Origin: Streptomyces sp. NBC_01016
GTDB lineage: Bacteria > Actinomycetota > Actinomycetes > Streptomycetales > Streptomycetaceae
NCBI RefSeq assembly: GCF_026341035.1
Contig: NZ_JAPEOQ010000002.1
Location: 372,001 to 436,000 of the forward strand
Length of the DNA stretch: 64,000 nt
Direction: 5' to 3'
A program made the position numbers and the translations under genes. Shown here in pieces: positions 17,295 through 25,915 of the stretch (position 1 is its first letter; every line of letters begins with the position of its first letter). The notes under the pieces were generated by a model. That model searched no databases, was not told where the DNA came from, and worked only from the letters and a program-made list of their open reading frames with translations.

Positions 17295-17561
17295 TCAGGC
17301 GCCCTCCTTCAACACCCGTGAGATCAGCCTGCGTTGTTCCTCCGAGAGGTGGGGGTCGGCGCAGTACACGGTCGTGTCGTCGACCGTGATCGTGTAGCTG
17401 AAGCCGTCGGGTACGCCGATGGGGGGCGTGGCCCGGCCGGAGGACACCGCCTTCTCGGCCAGGGCGTGCCACTCGTGGGCATCGGACCGGCCCGCCGTGT
17501 TCACCTCGGCGTGCCGGTCGATGCCGGCGAATCCGCCCGTGCGTGAGACGTGAATACGCAT
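17295..17561 (-). CDS. Emfourin-like protealysin inhibitor
   Basis: An 88-residue soluble protein resembling emfourin, the proteinaceous inhibitor encoded beside protealysin-like M4 proteases. It begins MRIHVSRTGGFAGIDR, the typical beta strand and glycine turn, and has FSYTITVDDTTVYC in the centre and a basic C-terminal helix. It lies 26 bases downstream of the M4 protease gene on the same strand, the arrangement known for these pairs. It probably protects the cytoplasm from its partner. No signal peptide. Confidence 0.8.
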   Translation of the reverse strand: MRIHVSRTGGFAGIDRHAEVNTAGRSDAHEWHALAEKAVSSGRATPPIGVPDGFSYTITVDDTTVYCADPHLSEEQRRLISRVLKEGA

Positions 17562-17587
17562 GGGTCCCTGTCTACTCCTACTGGCGC

Positions 17588-18673
17588 CTACTGGGTAGGA
17601 ACGCCGACCTGTTCCCAGGCCTTGAGCACCGACTGGTACTCCTCGCCCTCGTTGTAACGGGACTTCGCGGCCTTCACCGTCGCCTTGGCGAAGTCGACGA
17701 AGAGGCAGTCCTGCGCGAGCTCGCCGCCGGTGAGGGTGTCGTACCAGATCTGGCCCGCCCGCTCCCACGCGTTCCCGCCGAGCGCCTCGGCCAGGATGTA
17801 GAACGCGTGGTTGGGGATGCCGGAGTTGATGTGCACGCCGCCGTTGTCACGGCCCGTCTTCACGAAGTGGTCCATGTCGGCGGGCTGCGGGTCCTTGCCG
17901 AGGACATCGTCGTCATAGGCGGTCCCCGGGGCCTTCATGGAGCGCAGGGCGACGCCCGTGACGCGCGGCGCCAGCAGGCCGGCGCCGATCAGCCAGTCGG
18001 CCTCGGAGGCGGACTGGCCCAGCGTGTACTGCTTGATGAGGGAGCCGAAGACGTCGGACATCGACTCGTTGAGCGCGCCCGGCTGACCGAAGTACGTCAG
18101 GTTCGCCGTGTACTGCGTGACGCCGTGGGTCAGCTCGTGGCCGATGACGTCGACGGGGATGGTGAAGTCGAGGAAGATCTCGCCGTCACCGTCGCCGAAC
18201 ACCATCTGCTCGCCGTTCCAGAACGCGTTGTTGTACTCCTCGGAGTAGTGCACCGTCGCGTTCAACGGCAGACCGTTGCCGTCGATCGAGTGCCGGGAGA
18301 ACTTCTCCAGGAACAGCTCGAACGTCGCGCCGAGCCCCGCGTACGCGCGGTTGACGGTCGCGTCCTTGCCCGGCTTGTCCCCCTCGCCGCGCACCTTCCG
18401 CCCCGGCAGCTCCGTGTGGTGCCGGGCGTCGTAGATGGTGCGGTGCGGCTTCTGACCGTCGAGGCCCGCGGGCGGGGCGACGGAGGGCGCGCCGATGACG
18501 GTCGTCAGCCGGCGCCGCGTGCGCTCGAAGCCGTCGCGCTCGAGGGAGCGGCGGGCCTTGGCGGCGATCGCGGAGTCCTCGGCCTGAGCTGCCTTGTCGA
18601 GGATGTGGGGCGGCACGATGGTGCAGAACACGGGCTCGAACCCCTGTGGGTTCCCCGTTGGATTTGCGGTCAT
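17588..18673 (-). CDS. M4 family metallopeptidase (protealysin-like)
   Basis: Zinc endopeptidase of 361 residues. The short protealysin-type propeptide begins NPQGFEPVFCTIVPPHILDKAA and the catalytic domain follows. The zinc motif is HELTH in DVIGHELTHGVTQYTANLTY, the third ligand Glu is in GALNESMSDVFG, and the active His region is DNGGVHINSGIPNHAFY. No signal peptide is visible, so it is intracellular or released by an unknown route, as for protealysins. ATG at 18673 is preferred; GTG 18709 is an alternative. Paired with the emfourin gene. Confidence 0.9.
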   Translation of the reverse strand: MTANPTGNPQGFEPVFCTIVPPHILDKAAQAEDSAIAAKARRSLERDGFERTRRRLTTVIGAPSVAPPAGLDGQKPHRTIYDARHHTELPGRKVRGEGDKPGKDATVNRAYAGLGATFELFLEKFSRHSIDGNGLPLNATVHYSEEYNNAFWNGEQMVFGDGDGEIFLDFTIPVDVIGHELTHGVTQYTANLTYFGQPGALNESMSDVFGSLIKQYTLGQSASEADWLIGAGLLAPRVTGVALRSMKAPGTAYDDDVLGKDPQPADMDHFVKTGRDNGGVHINSGIPNHAFYILAEALGGNAWERAGQIWYDTLTGGELAQDCLFVDFAKATVKAAKSRYNEGEEYQSVLKAWEQVGVPTQ

Positions 18674-18832
18674 GCGAGGCAATCTGGCACCGGGTGATGC
18701 CGCTGTCACTACCTGCCACCATGATTAGTGAAATAGAGGTATTGATCACCTCTTACCCGTTACCTGTCCATGGTCCCGCATACTGATACGGGTCTTCGCG
18801 TCCGGCGGTACTCGACTAAGGTGCGGTGCATC

Positions 18833-18880
18833 ATGCGTTTCGGGCTGCTTCTCCTTAGCTGCCGCGGCGAGGGCCTGTAG
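18833..18880 (+). CDS. leuL: leuA leader peptide (attenuator)
   Basis: A 15-codon reading frame MRFGLLLLSCRGEGL with four consecutive Leu codons, 81 bases before leuA. Ribosome stalling at the Leu run when leucyl-tRNA is scarce would change folding of the downstream stem. TAAGGT at 18817-18822 could be a -10 hexamer, which would make the leader almost leaderless; AAGG at 18818-18821 is the alternative as ribosome site. The run of Leu codons directly upstream of leuA makes this convincing. Confidence 0.82.
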   Translation: MRFGLLLLSCRGEGL

Positions 18881-18904
18881 ACAAGGTCGGCTCCCTCCCC
18901 GCGG
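18862..18904 (+). promoter_or_regulatory. leuA attenuator stem-loop
   Basis: Arms 18862-18873 (CCGCGGCGAGGG) and 18893-18904 (CCCTCCCCGCGG) pair at 11 of 12 positions. The left arm lies within the end of the leader peptide, so a ribosome that finishes the peptide masks it and one stalled at the Leu codons leaves it free. Confidence 0.6.
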
Positions 18905-18961
18905 AGTTTGGTGTTGCGCCGTCGGCCGCCTTCAAGGCCACCTCCGAGGAGCCCACGCATC

Positions 18962-20683
18962 ATGGCAAACCGTCAGCAGCCCAGCAGCATGCCGATCCAC
19001 AAGTACGGCCAGTACGACCAGGTCGACATCCCGGACCGCACGTGGCCCGGCAAGCGGATCACCACCGCCCCCCGCTGGCTCTCCACGGACCTGCGCGACG
19101 GCAACCAGGCGCTGATCGACCCGATGTCGCCGGCCCGCAAGCGCGCGATGTTCGACCTGCTGGTCAAGATGGGCTACAAGGAGATCGAGGTCGGCTTCCC
19201 CGCGTCGGGGCAGACGGACTTCGACTTCGTACGCTCGATCATCGAGGACCCGGCCGCCATCCCGGACGACGTCACGATCTCCGTACTGACCCAGGCCCGT
19301 GAGGACCTGATCGAGCGGACCGTGGAGTCCCTGAAGGGCGCCAAGAACGCCACGCTCCACCTGTACAACGCCACGGCGCCGGTCTTCCGCCGCGTCGTCT
19401 TCCGCGGCTCCAAGGAAGAGATCAAGCAGATCGCCGTCGACGGCACGCGCCTGGTCATGGAGTACGCGGAGAAGCTGCTGGGCCCGGAGACGAAGTTCGG
19501 CTACCAGTACAGCCCCGAGATCTTCACGGACACCGAGCTGGACTTCGCCCTGGAGGTCTGCGAGGCCGTCATGGACGTCTACCAGCCGGGCCCGGACCGC
19601 GAGATCATCCTCAACCTGCCCGCCACGGTGGAGCGTTCGACGCCGTCCACGCACGCGGACCGCTTCGAGTGGATGTCCCGCAACCTGTCGCGCCGCGAGT
19701 ACGTGTGCCTGTCCATCCACCCGCACAACGACCGCGGCACCGCCGTCGCCGCCGCCGAGCTGGGCGTGATGGCGGGCGGCGACCGCGTCGAGGGCTGCCT
19801 GTTCGGACAGGGCGAGCGCACCGGCAACGTCGACCTGGTCACCCTGGGCATGAACCTGTTCTCGCAGGGCGTCGACCCGCAGATCGACTTCTCCCACATC
19901 GACGAGATCCGTCGCACGTGGGAGTACTGCAACCAGATGGAGGTCCACCCGCGCCACCCGTACGTGGGCGACCTGGTCTACACGTCCTTCTCCGGCTCCC
20001 ACCAGGACGCCATCAAGAAGGGCTTCGACGCCATGGAGGCCGACGCCAAGGCCAAGGGCGTCACCGTCGACGACATCGAGTGGGCCGTCCCGTACCTGCC
20101 GATCGACCCGAAGGACGTCGGCCGCTCCTACGAGGCCGTCATCCGCGTCAACTCGCAGTCCGGCAAGGGCGGCATCGCGTACGTCCTGAAGGACGGGCAC
20201 AACCTGGACCTGCCGCGCCGTATGCAGGTCGAGTTCTCCAAGGTCATCCAGCAGAAGACGGACGCCGAGGGCGGCGAGGTCACGCCGAAGGACATCTGGA
20301 GCGTCTTCCAGGACGAGTACCTGCCCAACCCGGCCAACCCGTGGGGCCGCATCCAGGTCAAGACGGGCCAGACCACGACCGACACGGACGGCGTCGACAC
20401 GCTGACCGTCGAGGCCGAGGTGGACGGGGAGGAGAAGGTACTGGTCGGCACCGGCAACGGTCCGATCTCCGCGTTCTTCCACGCCCTGCAGGGCATCGGC
20501 ATCGACGCCCGCCTGCTGGACTACCAGGAGCACACGATGAGCGAGGGCGCCTCCGCGGTCGCCGCCTCGTACATCGAGGTCGCCATCGGGGACAAGGTTC
20601 TGTGGGGCATCGGCACCGATGCGAACACGACACGTGCTTCGCTGAAGGCGGTCGTCTCCGCGGTCAACCGCGCGAGCCGCTGA
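18962..20683 (+). CDS. leuA: 2-isopropylmalate synthase
   Basis: First committed step of leucine synthesis: acetyl-CoA plus 2-oxoisovalerate to 2-isopropylmalate; 573 residues, cytoplasmic. The HMG-CoA-lyase-like barrel starts with WLSTDLRDGNQALIDPMS (catalytic Arg and metal Asp). The metal HxH motif is SIHPHNDRGTAVAAAELG, and GCLFGQGERTGNVDLVTL follows. The C-terminal LeuA allosteric domain covers about the last 130 residues. ATG 18962 gives the standard length. Controlled by the leader peptide upstream; a hairpin terminator follows. Confidence 0.97.
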   Translation: MANRQQPSSMPIHKYGQYDQVDIPDRTWPGKRITTAPRWLSTDLRDGNQALIDPMSPARKRAMFDLLVKMGYKEIEVGFPASGQTDFDFVRSIIEDPAAIPDDVTISVLTQAREDLIERTVESLKGAKNATLHLYNATAPVFRRVVFRGSKEEIKQIAVDGTRLVMEYAEKLLGPETKFGYQYSPEIFTDTELDFALEVCEAVMDVYQPGPDREIILNLPATVERSTPSTHADRFEWMSRNLSRREYVCLSIHPHNDRGTAVAAAELGVMAGGDRVEGCLFGQGERTGNVDLVTLGMNLFSQGVDPQIDFSHIDEIRRTWEYCNQMEVHPRHPYVGDLVYTSFSGSHQDAIKKGFDAMEADAKAKGVTVDDIEWAVPYLPIDPKDVGRSYEAVIRVNSQSGKGGIAYVLKDGHNLDLPRRMQVEFSKVIQQKTDAEGGEVTPKDIWSVFQDEYLPNPANPWGRIQVKTGQTTTDTDGVDTLTVEAEVDGEEKVLVGTGNGPISAFFHALQGIGIDARLLDYQEHTMSEGASAVAASYIEVAIGDKVLWGIGTDANTTRASLKAVVSAVNRASR

Positions 20684-20704
20684 CCCGGTTGAGCTGCGCT
20701 TTCT

Positions 20705-20739
20705 CGGCCCCGTGCACCTTTTGTGGGTGCCCGGGGCCG
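20705..20739 (+). terminator. Hairpin terminator after leuA
   Basis: CGGCCCCG pairs with CGGGGCCG and inner GCACC with GGTGC, around a T-rich loop, 22 bases after the leuA stop. Confidence 0.7.
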
Positions 20740-20870
20740 CGTCGTGTCCCGGCCAGGAACGAGAAGTTCCGTGACCTCGGCGTGACCAAGGTACTGACGC
20801 CGCATCAACAATGTGGCTAACATCACGCCAACGCCGCGATGATGCGGCGCCACGACGGGAGGTGTGCGAC

Positions 20871-21566
20871 GTGCTGCCGAATCATGGACGCATGGGACTG
20901 ACCGGGCTCTCGCGGGTGTTCGGGGTGCACACCATATGGACCACCGTGGGCGACGGCGAGTTCTTCTGTCCGGGCTGCGGCGGCGATCGCAACTACCAAC
21001 GGCGGACCGGGAAACGACGGTTGGTGCTGCTCGGCGTTCCCGTCGTGCCGCGCGGACAGGCGGGGCCCGTCGTCGAATGCGCGGCCTGCGAGGGCCGGTT
21101 CGGCACGGACGCGCTCGACCACCCCACCACGCACCGCTTCTCGGCGATGCTGCGGGACGCCGTGCACACGGTGGTGCTCGCGGTGCTCGCGGGCGGTGGC
21201 ACGTCGCCGCAGGCGCTCGAATGCGCGGTGGGTACGTTGCGGGACGCCGGGTTCGAGGACACCTCCGAGGAACAACTCGCGGCGCTCGTCGAGGCGTTGG
21301 TGACCGATGCGGGGCGCGTCGCCGAGCAGTGCGGGACGGGGGCCGGGCTCGCCATAGAGCTGCACGAGGCGCTCGATCCGCTCGCGCAGCATCTCGCTCC
21401 GGCGGGGCGGGAGTCGATCCTGCTTCAGGGGGCGCGGATCGCCCTCGCGGACGGGGTGTATTCGGCGGGTGAGCGGGATGTTCTTGGCACGGTGGGCGCG
21501 GCTCTTACCTTGTGCACGGATGAGGTCGGAGAGCTGCTGGCTGTCGCTGCTCGTACGCCGAGCTGA
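20871..21566 (+). CDS. TerB-family protein with N-terminal zinc ribbon
   Basis: A 231-residue cytoplasmic protein. The N-terminus is a zinc ribbon: FFCPGCGGDRNYQ then VVECAACEGRFGTD, a CxxC and CxxC pair separated by about 30 residues with the usual LLGVPVVPRG turn. The C-terminal two thirds is an all-helical TerB/tellurite-resistance-like domain (LLQGARIALADGVYSAGERDVL). GTG 20871 has GGGAGG 8 bases upstream. It stands alone between leuA and an MMPL gene. Function unknown; tellurite resistance is a name only. Confidence 0.75.
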   Translation: MLPNHGRMGLTGLSRVFGVHTIWTTVGDGEFFCPGCGGDRNYQRRTGKRRLVLLGVPVVPRGQAGPVVECAACEGRFGTDALDHPTTHRFSAMLRDAVHTVVLAVLAGGGTSPQALECAVGTLRDAGFEDTSEEQLAALVEALVTDAGRVAEQCGTGAGLAIELHEALDPLAQHLAPAGRESILLQGARIALADGVYSAGERDVLGTVGAALTLCTDEVGELLAVAARTPS

Positions 21567-21576
21567 GCCTACGTCT

Positions 21577-21620
21577 CGGGGCTCTGCCCCGGACCCCGCT
21601 GCTCAATCGCCGCAGGGGCT
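21577..21620 (+). repeat. Dispersed palindromic repeat
   Basis: 44-base unit 10 bases after the TerB stop codon, matching the copy at 17237-17280. The next gene is on the same strand. Confidence 0.85.
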
Positions 21621-21777
21621 CCAAAATGGAGCCCCCGGTTGATACTCCCCGGGGAGTAGTCGGCCGGCCCTGACGCCCGCCGCAGTACCTCCCAACTCGG
21701 TCCCTCGGGCGACGTGTTGGGTCCCTCTGGATCGGAATCTGGATGTGTCGGATTTCGGTGTAGAGAGGGGTCAACCC

Positions 21778-23850
21778 ATGAGGCGGATCGCGGTTCCCTG
21801 GGGGGTGCTCGCGCTGTGGATCGCCGTGCTTGCCCTCGCGGGGCCCTTCGCCGGCAAGCTCGGCGACGTACAGCACAACCGGGCCGTCGACTACCTGCCC
21901 GCGAGCGCCGACTCGACGCAGGTTGCGAAGATCCAGGACCAGTTGCCGGGCGGCGAGACCACCGAGCTGGTGCTCGTGTATCACCGGGACGGCGGGCTCA
22001 GTTCCGCCGACCGCGCGGCCGCGTCGGACCAAGTAGCGGACATAGAACGTGAGTTGAATCTTGTACGGGCGCCGGAGGGCGTGCCGTCCAAGAGCGGTGA
22101 CACCGTGATGTACCCCGTCGCCAGTACGTCCCCCGGGCAGGACGAGAAGGCCCGGGACGCGTTCGTGAACGACGTACGGGACATCGCCCATGACACCGGC
22201 GCCGGGATGAGCGTCGACGTCGGCGGGCCCGGGGCGGTGGCCACCGACGCGTCCGAGGTGTACCAGTCGCTCGACGGGCCGCTGCTCTACACCACCGTGG
22301 CCGTCGTCGCGCTGCTGCTGATCCTGATCTACCGCAGCCCGTTCCTGTGGCTCGTGCCGCTCGCCGTCGCAGGGGTCGCCGACTTCCTGTCGATGGGCGT
22401 CGCGTACGGCCTCAACCAGGCCTTCGGGACCACGATCAGCGGGCAGAGCCAGGGCGTGATGACGATCCTCGTGTTCGGCGCGGGGACCGACTACGCGCTG
22501 CTCATCGTGTCCCGGTACCGGGAGGAGCTACGGAGGTTCGAGCGGCCGTACGACGCCATGCGCGCGGCCCTGCGCGGCTGCGGGCCCGCCGTGCTCGCCT
22601 CGTCCGCGACCGTCGCCGTAGGGCTGCTGTGCCTGCTCGCGGCCGACCTCAACTCCAGTCGCGGGATGGGCCCGTTGGGGGCCGTCGGCGTGCTGTGCGC
22701 GCTCGTCGCCATGCTGACGCTGCTGCCGGCCGTGCTCGTGCTGCTCGGGCGGCGGGTGTTCTGGCCGCTGGTGCCCGCGTTCGGCTCGCGGCCGAAGGAG
22801 CGCAGGTCGCTGTTCACGGCGATGGGCTCGTCGGCTGGGCGCAGGCCGCTCACCGTGCTGGGCGTCGGGGCCGTGCTGCTCGGGGCGCTCGCGCTGGGAG
22901 CCTTCGCGCTGCCCGGCAGCCTCAAGCAGGAGGACTCCTTCACCGACAAGCCGGACTCGGTCGTCGCGATGCGGACCCTCGCCGATGCCTACCCCGAGGC
23001 CAGCAGCCAGCCGATCACCGTCATCGCGCCCACCGGCAAGGCCGCTGAGGCGGTCGCCACCGCGCGCGACACCGACGGAGTCACCGACGTCACGCGCGGG
23101 CGCGGTGGCGGCGGCTGGACCGAGATCAACGTGGTCGCGAAGGCCGCGCCGCAGACCGCCGCGGAGACCGCCACCATCGAGGCGCTGCGCGACGGGCTCG
23201 ACGGGCAGGGGGCCTACGTCGGCGGGCCGAGCGCCGAGCAGCTCGACCTGAAGGACACCAACGCCCGCGACCGGCTCGTCGTCGTGCCGATCGTGCTCGC
23301 CGCCGTGCTGCTGATCCTGGTCGCGCTGTTGCGTTCGCTCGTCGCGCCACTGCTGTTGCTCGCCGCCGTGGTCGCGGTGTGGGGAGCGGCGCTCGGCATC
23401 GGCGGGCTCGTCTTCGGGCCGCTGTTCGGCTTCGAGGGCACCGACCCGGGGCTCGGGCTGCTGTCCTTCGTCTTCCTCGTCGCCCTCGGTGTGGACTACG
23501 GGATCTTCCTGATGCACCGGATGCGGGAGGAGGTGCTCGGCGGGGCGCCGACCGGGGCGGCGGCGCTCACCGCACTGCGGACGACCGGGGCGGTGATCGC
23601 GTCGGCGGGCCTGGTGCTCGCGGCCACGTTCGCCGTGCTCACCAGCATGCCGCTGGTCCAACTCGTCGAGCTGGGCTTCGTGATCGCGGTCGGGGTGCTC
23701 CTCGACACCTTCCTCGTACGGACGTACCTCGTGACGTCGGCGTCCTACGCGCTCGGCCGGAAGGTGTGGTGGCCGGGGCCGCTGTCCCGGAAGCGGGACG
23801 AGGCCGCGCCGCCGTCGGCCCCGGAGCGGGAGTTCGTGCCGGCTCCGTGA
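21778..23850 (+). CDS. MMPL family transporter
   Basis: RND-superfamily membrane transporter of 690 residues with two repeated halves. Each half has one helix, a large extracytoplasmic loop and a block of five helices (VAVVALLLILIYRSPFLWLV and IVLAAVLLILVALLRSLVAP begin the blocks). Family motifs GAGTDYALLIVSRYREEL and ALGVDYGIFLMHRMREEV carry the Asp-Tyr pairs for proton relay. GAGAGGGG precedes ATG 21778. It is followed closely by a hairpin and then by a histidine kinase on the same strand, which may respond to the exported compound. Substrate unknown. Confidence 0.92.
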   Translation: MRRIAVPWGVLALWIAVLALAGPFAGKLGDVQHNRAVDYLPASADSTQVAKIQDQLPGGETTELVLVYHRDGGLSSADRAAASDQVADIERELNLVRAPEGVPSKSGDTVMYPVASTSPGQDEKARDAFVNDVRDIAHDTGAGMSVDVGGPGAVATDASEVYQSLDGPLLYTTVAVVALLLILIYRSPFLWLVPLAVAGVADFLSMGVAYGLNQAFGTTISGQSQGVMTILVFGAGTDYALLIVSRYREELRRFERPYDAMRAALRGCGPAVLASSATVAVGLLCLLAADLNSSRGMGPLGAVGVLCALVAMLTLLPAVLVLLGRRVFWPLVPAFGSRPKERRSLFTAMGSSAGRRPLTVLGVGAVLLGALALGAFALPGSLKQEDSFTDKPDSVVAMRTLADAYPEASSQPITVIAPTGKAAEAVATARDTDGVTDVTRGRGGGGWTEINVVAKAAPQTAAETATIEALRDGLDGQGAYVGGPSAEQLDLKDTNARDRLVVVPIVLAAVLLILVALLRSLVAPLLLLAAVVAVWGAALGIGGLVFGPLFGFEGTDPGLGLLSFVFLVALGVDYGIFLMHRMREEVLGGAPTGAAALTALRTTGAVIASAGLVLAATFAVLTSMPLVQLVELGFVIAVGVLLDTFLVRTYLVTSASYALGRKVWWPGPLSRKRDEAAPPSAPEREFVPAP

Positions 23851-23867
23851 CCGAAGGACCCGCATCG

Positions 23868-23898
23868 AACGTGCCTCTCCCTGCCGGAGGGGCACGTT
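23868..23898 (+). terminator. Hairpin between the MMPL and kinase genes
   Basis: A 13-base stem with one G/T wobble (AACGTGCCTCTCC with GGAGGGGCACGTT) around a 5-base loop, 17 bases after the MMPL stop. Confidence 0.75.
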
Positions 23899-23917
23899 CC
23901 TCACCGAAGATGGGGCG

Positions 23918-25243
23918 GTGGATGTGCCACGTGTTCTCCTGAACGGTCCCGCGCGCCGTGCCGGGCCGCCGGACCCCGGCCGCGTACGGCGCCAGGACGC
24001 GCTCCTCGCGGCGGGGCTCGCGCTCGTCGACGCCGGTGTGGCGCTGGCCGTGCCCGTCGCCGACGGGCGTCAACTCACGGCCGTGGGCTGGGCGTTGCTG
24101 CTGGGTGCGCACGTGCCGTTGATCTGGCGGCGGAGTGCGCCGCTCGGCTCGTTCCTCGTTCTCATCGCCTTCGTCCTGCCGTACCACGCGATGGACTTCC
24201 ACCACTCCGCGCCGCTGGCCGCCTCGCTGTTCGGCCTTTTCACCGTCGCCGTGTCCGGGCGGCCGCGGCGTACGGTGCTCGTCGGTGCGTGCGTCGTCGG
24301 GCTGATGCTCGCGGTCAAGTTCAGCGCCGGGATGGCCGAGGGCACGGACGCGCTCAGGATCTCCGGGTGGGTCGTCGTCGTGCTGCTGCTCGGTGTGTAC
24401 GTGCGGGTGCACCGGCAGTACCTCGCCTCGGTCGTCGAGCGGGCCGAGCGGGCGGAGCGGACGAGGGAGGAGGAGGCGCGGCGGCGGGTCGCCGAGGAGC
24501 GGTTGCGGGTGGCGCGTGATCTGCACGATCTGCTGGCGCACAGCATCACGTTGGTCGGGGTCCAGACGTCCGTTGCGGCGCATGTCCTGAACGCGGATCC
24601 CGGGCGGCTCGACCGGGCCGCCGTCGCCAAGGCGCTCGACGACATCGCCGATACGTGCCGTGCGGCGCGGGGTGAACTCCGGGCGACGTTGGAGGTGTTG
24701 AGGTCGCCGGCGGACGATGCGCGTGGGGCTCTGCCGGGGGTGGACGGGATACCGGAGTTGGTGGAGGCGGCGCGGACGTCGGGGGTTTCGGTGCGGTGCG
24801 ATCTTGAGGCTGCCGTGGTGCCGGTGCCGGCGGCGGTGGGGGCGGCGGCGTACCGGATCGTTCAGGAGGCGTTGACCAACGCGGTGCGGCACGGTGGGGC
24901 GGGTCTGTCGGTGTGGGTTGCGCTGCGTGCGGTGCCCGGGGCGGTGGAGGTTTCTGTGGTGGATGACGGAGGCGGGGGTGGTGTGGGTGTGGATGCGGCA
25001 GCCGTGCCGGGGTTCGGGTTGGTGGGGATGCGGGAGCGGGCGCGGAGTGTGGGGGGTGTGGTGGAGGCGGGGCCTCGGGCCGCGGGTGGGTTCGAGGTGC
25101 GGGCTACGTTGCCGTTGACGTCACGGGGCTCTGCCCCGGACCCCGCTGGCTCTCGTCCCAGAGCGGGGCTTGATTTGCCCGAACCGGCGCAGGGGCAGGA
25201 AATGCCGGAACCGGCGCCGGGGCGTGGAGGGGGGAATCGGTGA
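23918..25243 (+). CDS. Sensor histidine kinase (NarL/DesK class)
   Basis: Membrane histidine kinase of 441 residues. About five to six hydrophobic segments fill residues 28-165, with little extracytoplasmic sequence. A coiled linker of Arg/Glu runs to about 190. The HisKA_3 dimerisation motif ARDLHDLLAHSITLVGVQ has the phospho-acceptor His at residue 203. The ATPase domain shows YRIVQEALTNAVRHGG and GFGLVGMRERARSVGG. The last 40 residues (402-441) are a Pro/Gly/Glu-rich tail whose first part is a translated copy of the dispersed repeat. It overlaps its response regulator by 4 bases. The start GTG is tentative. Confidence 0.9.
   Translation: MDVPRVLLNGPARRAGPPDPGRVRRQDALLAAGLALVDAGVALAVPVADGRQLTAVGWALLLGAHVPLIWRRSAPLGSFLVLIAFVLPYHAMDFHHSAPLAASLFGLFTVAVSGRPRRTVLVGACVVGLMLAVKFSAGMAEGTDALRISGWVVVVLLLGVYVRVHRQYLASVVERAERAERTREEEARRRVAEERLRVARDLHDLLAHSITLVGVQTSVAAHVLNADPGRLDRAAVAKALDDIADTCRAARGELRATLEVLRSPADDARGALPGVDGIPELVEAARTSGVSVRCDLEAAVVPVPAAVGAAAYRIVQEALTNAVRHGGAGLSVWVALRAVPGAVEVSVVDDGGGGGVGVDAAAVPGFGLVGMRERARSVGGVVEAGPRAAGGFEVRATLPLTSRGSAPDPAGSRPRAGLDLPEPAQGQEMPEPAPGRGGGNR
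25124..25170 (+). repeat. Dispersed repeat inside the kinase 3' end
   Basis: A variant of the repeat family (CGGGGCTCTGCCCCGG followed by CTCGTCCCAGAGCGGGGCT), read in frame as kinase residues 403 to about 418. The same second half occurs at 60842-60863. Confidence 0.8.
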
Positions 25244-25911
25244 CGGGGATTCGCGTGGTGCTTGCCGACGATCAGACGCTCGTGCGGGCCGCGTTCGCCA
25301 TGCTCGTGGAGTCCGCTGCCGATATGGATGTGGTGGGGCAGGCCGGGACCGGGCGGGAAGCTGTTGAGGTGGCCAAGGGGGCTCGGGCCGATGTTGTTGT
25401 CATGGATGTCCGGATGCCTGATCTCGATGGGATCGAGGCCACCCGGCTGCTCGCCGCCGATGAGGATCTGGCGGGCGTGAAGGTGCTGGTGCTGACCACG
25501 TACGACACCGACGAGTACGTGGTCGAGGCCCTGCGCGCCGGGGCCTCCGGGTTCCTCGTGAAGGACACCAGGCCCGCCGAACTCCTCGATGCCATACGGA
25601 TCGTGGCCGCGGGGGAGGCGCTGCTGTCGCCGGGGCCCACCGCCCGGCTCATCGCCCGTGTGCTGCGCGCCCCGGAGGTGCCCGCGCCGTCGACGGGCGA
25701 CGCACTCGGGCAGCTGTCGGAGCGCGAGCGCCAGGTGCTCGCGCTCGTCGCGCGTGGGCTCAACAACACCGAGATCGCCGAGGCGCTGGGGCTCAGCCCG
25801 CTCACCGCCAAGACCCACGTCAGCCGGATCATGGGCAAGCTGGCCGCGCGGGACCGGGCGCAGTTGGTGATCGCCGCGTACGAGTCGGGGCTGGTGGCCC
25901 CGGCGCGCTAA
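25240..25911 (+). CDS. NarL/LuxR-type response regulator
   Basis: Two-component response regulator of 223 residues. The receiver domain has the acidic pair in LADDQ, phospho-acceptor Asp56 in DVVVMDVRMPD, and Lys in GFLVKD. The C-terminal LuxR HTH is LSERERQVLALVARGLNNTE followed by IAEALGLSPLTAKTHVSRIM. GTG 25240 overlaps the kinase stop in GTGA, and GGAGGGGGG precedes it. Partner of the kinase; the likely target is the MMPL gene upstream. Confidence 0.94.
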   Translation: MTGIRVVLADDQTLVRAAFAMLVESAADMDVVGQAGTGREAVEVAKGARADVVVMDVRMPDLDGIEATRLLAADEDLAGVKVLVLTTYDTDEYVVEALRAGASGFLVKDTRPAELLDAIRIVAAGEALLSPGPTARLIARVLRAPEVPAPSTGDALGQLSERERQVLALVARGLNNTEIAEALGLSPLTAKTHVSRIMGKLAARDRAQLVIAAYESGLVAPAR

Positions 25912-25915
25912 GGAC

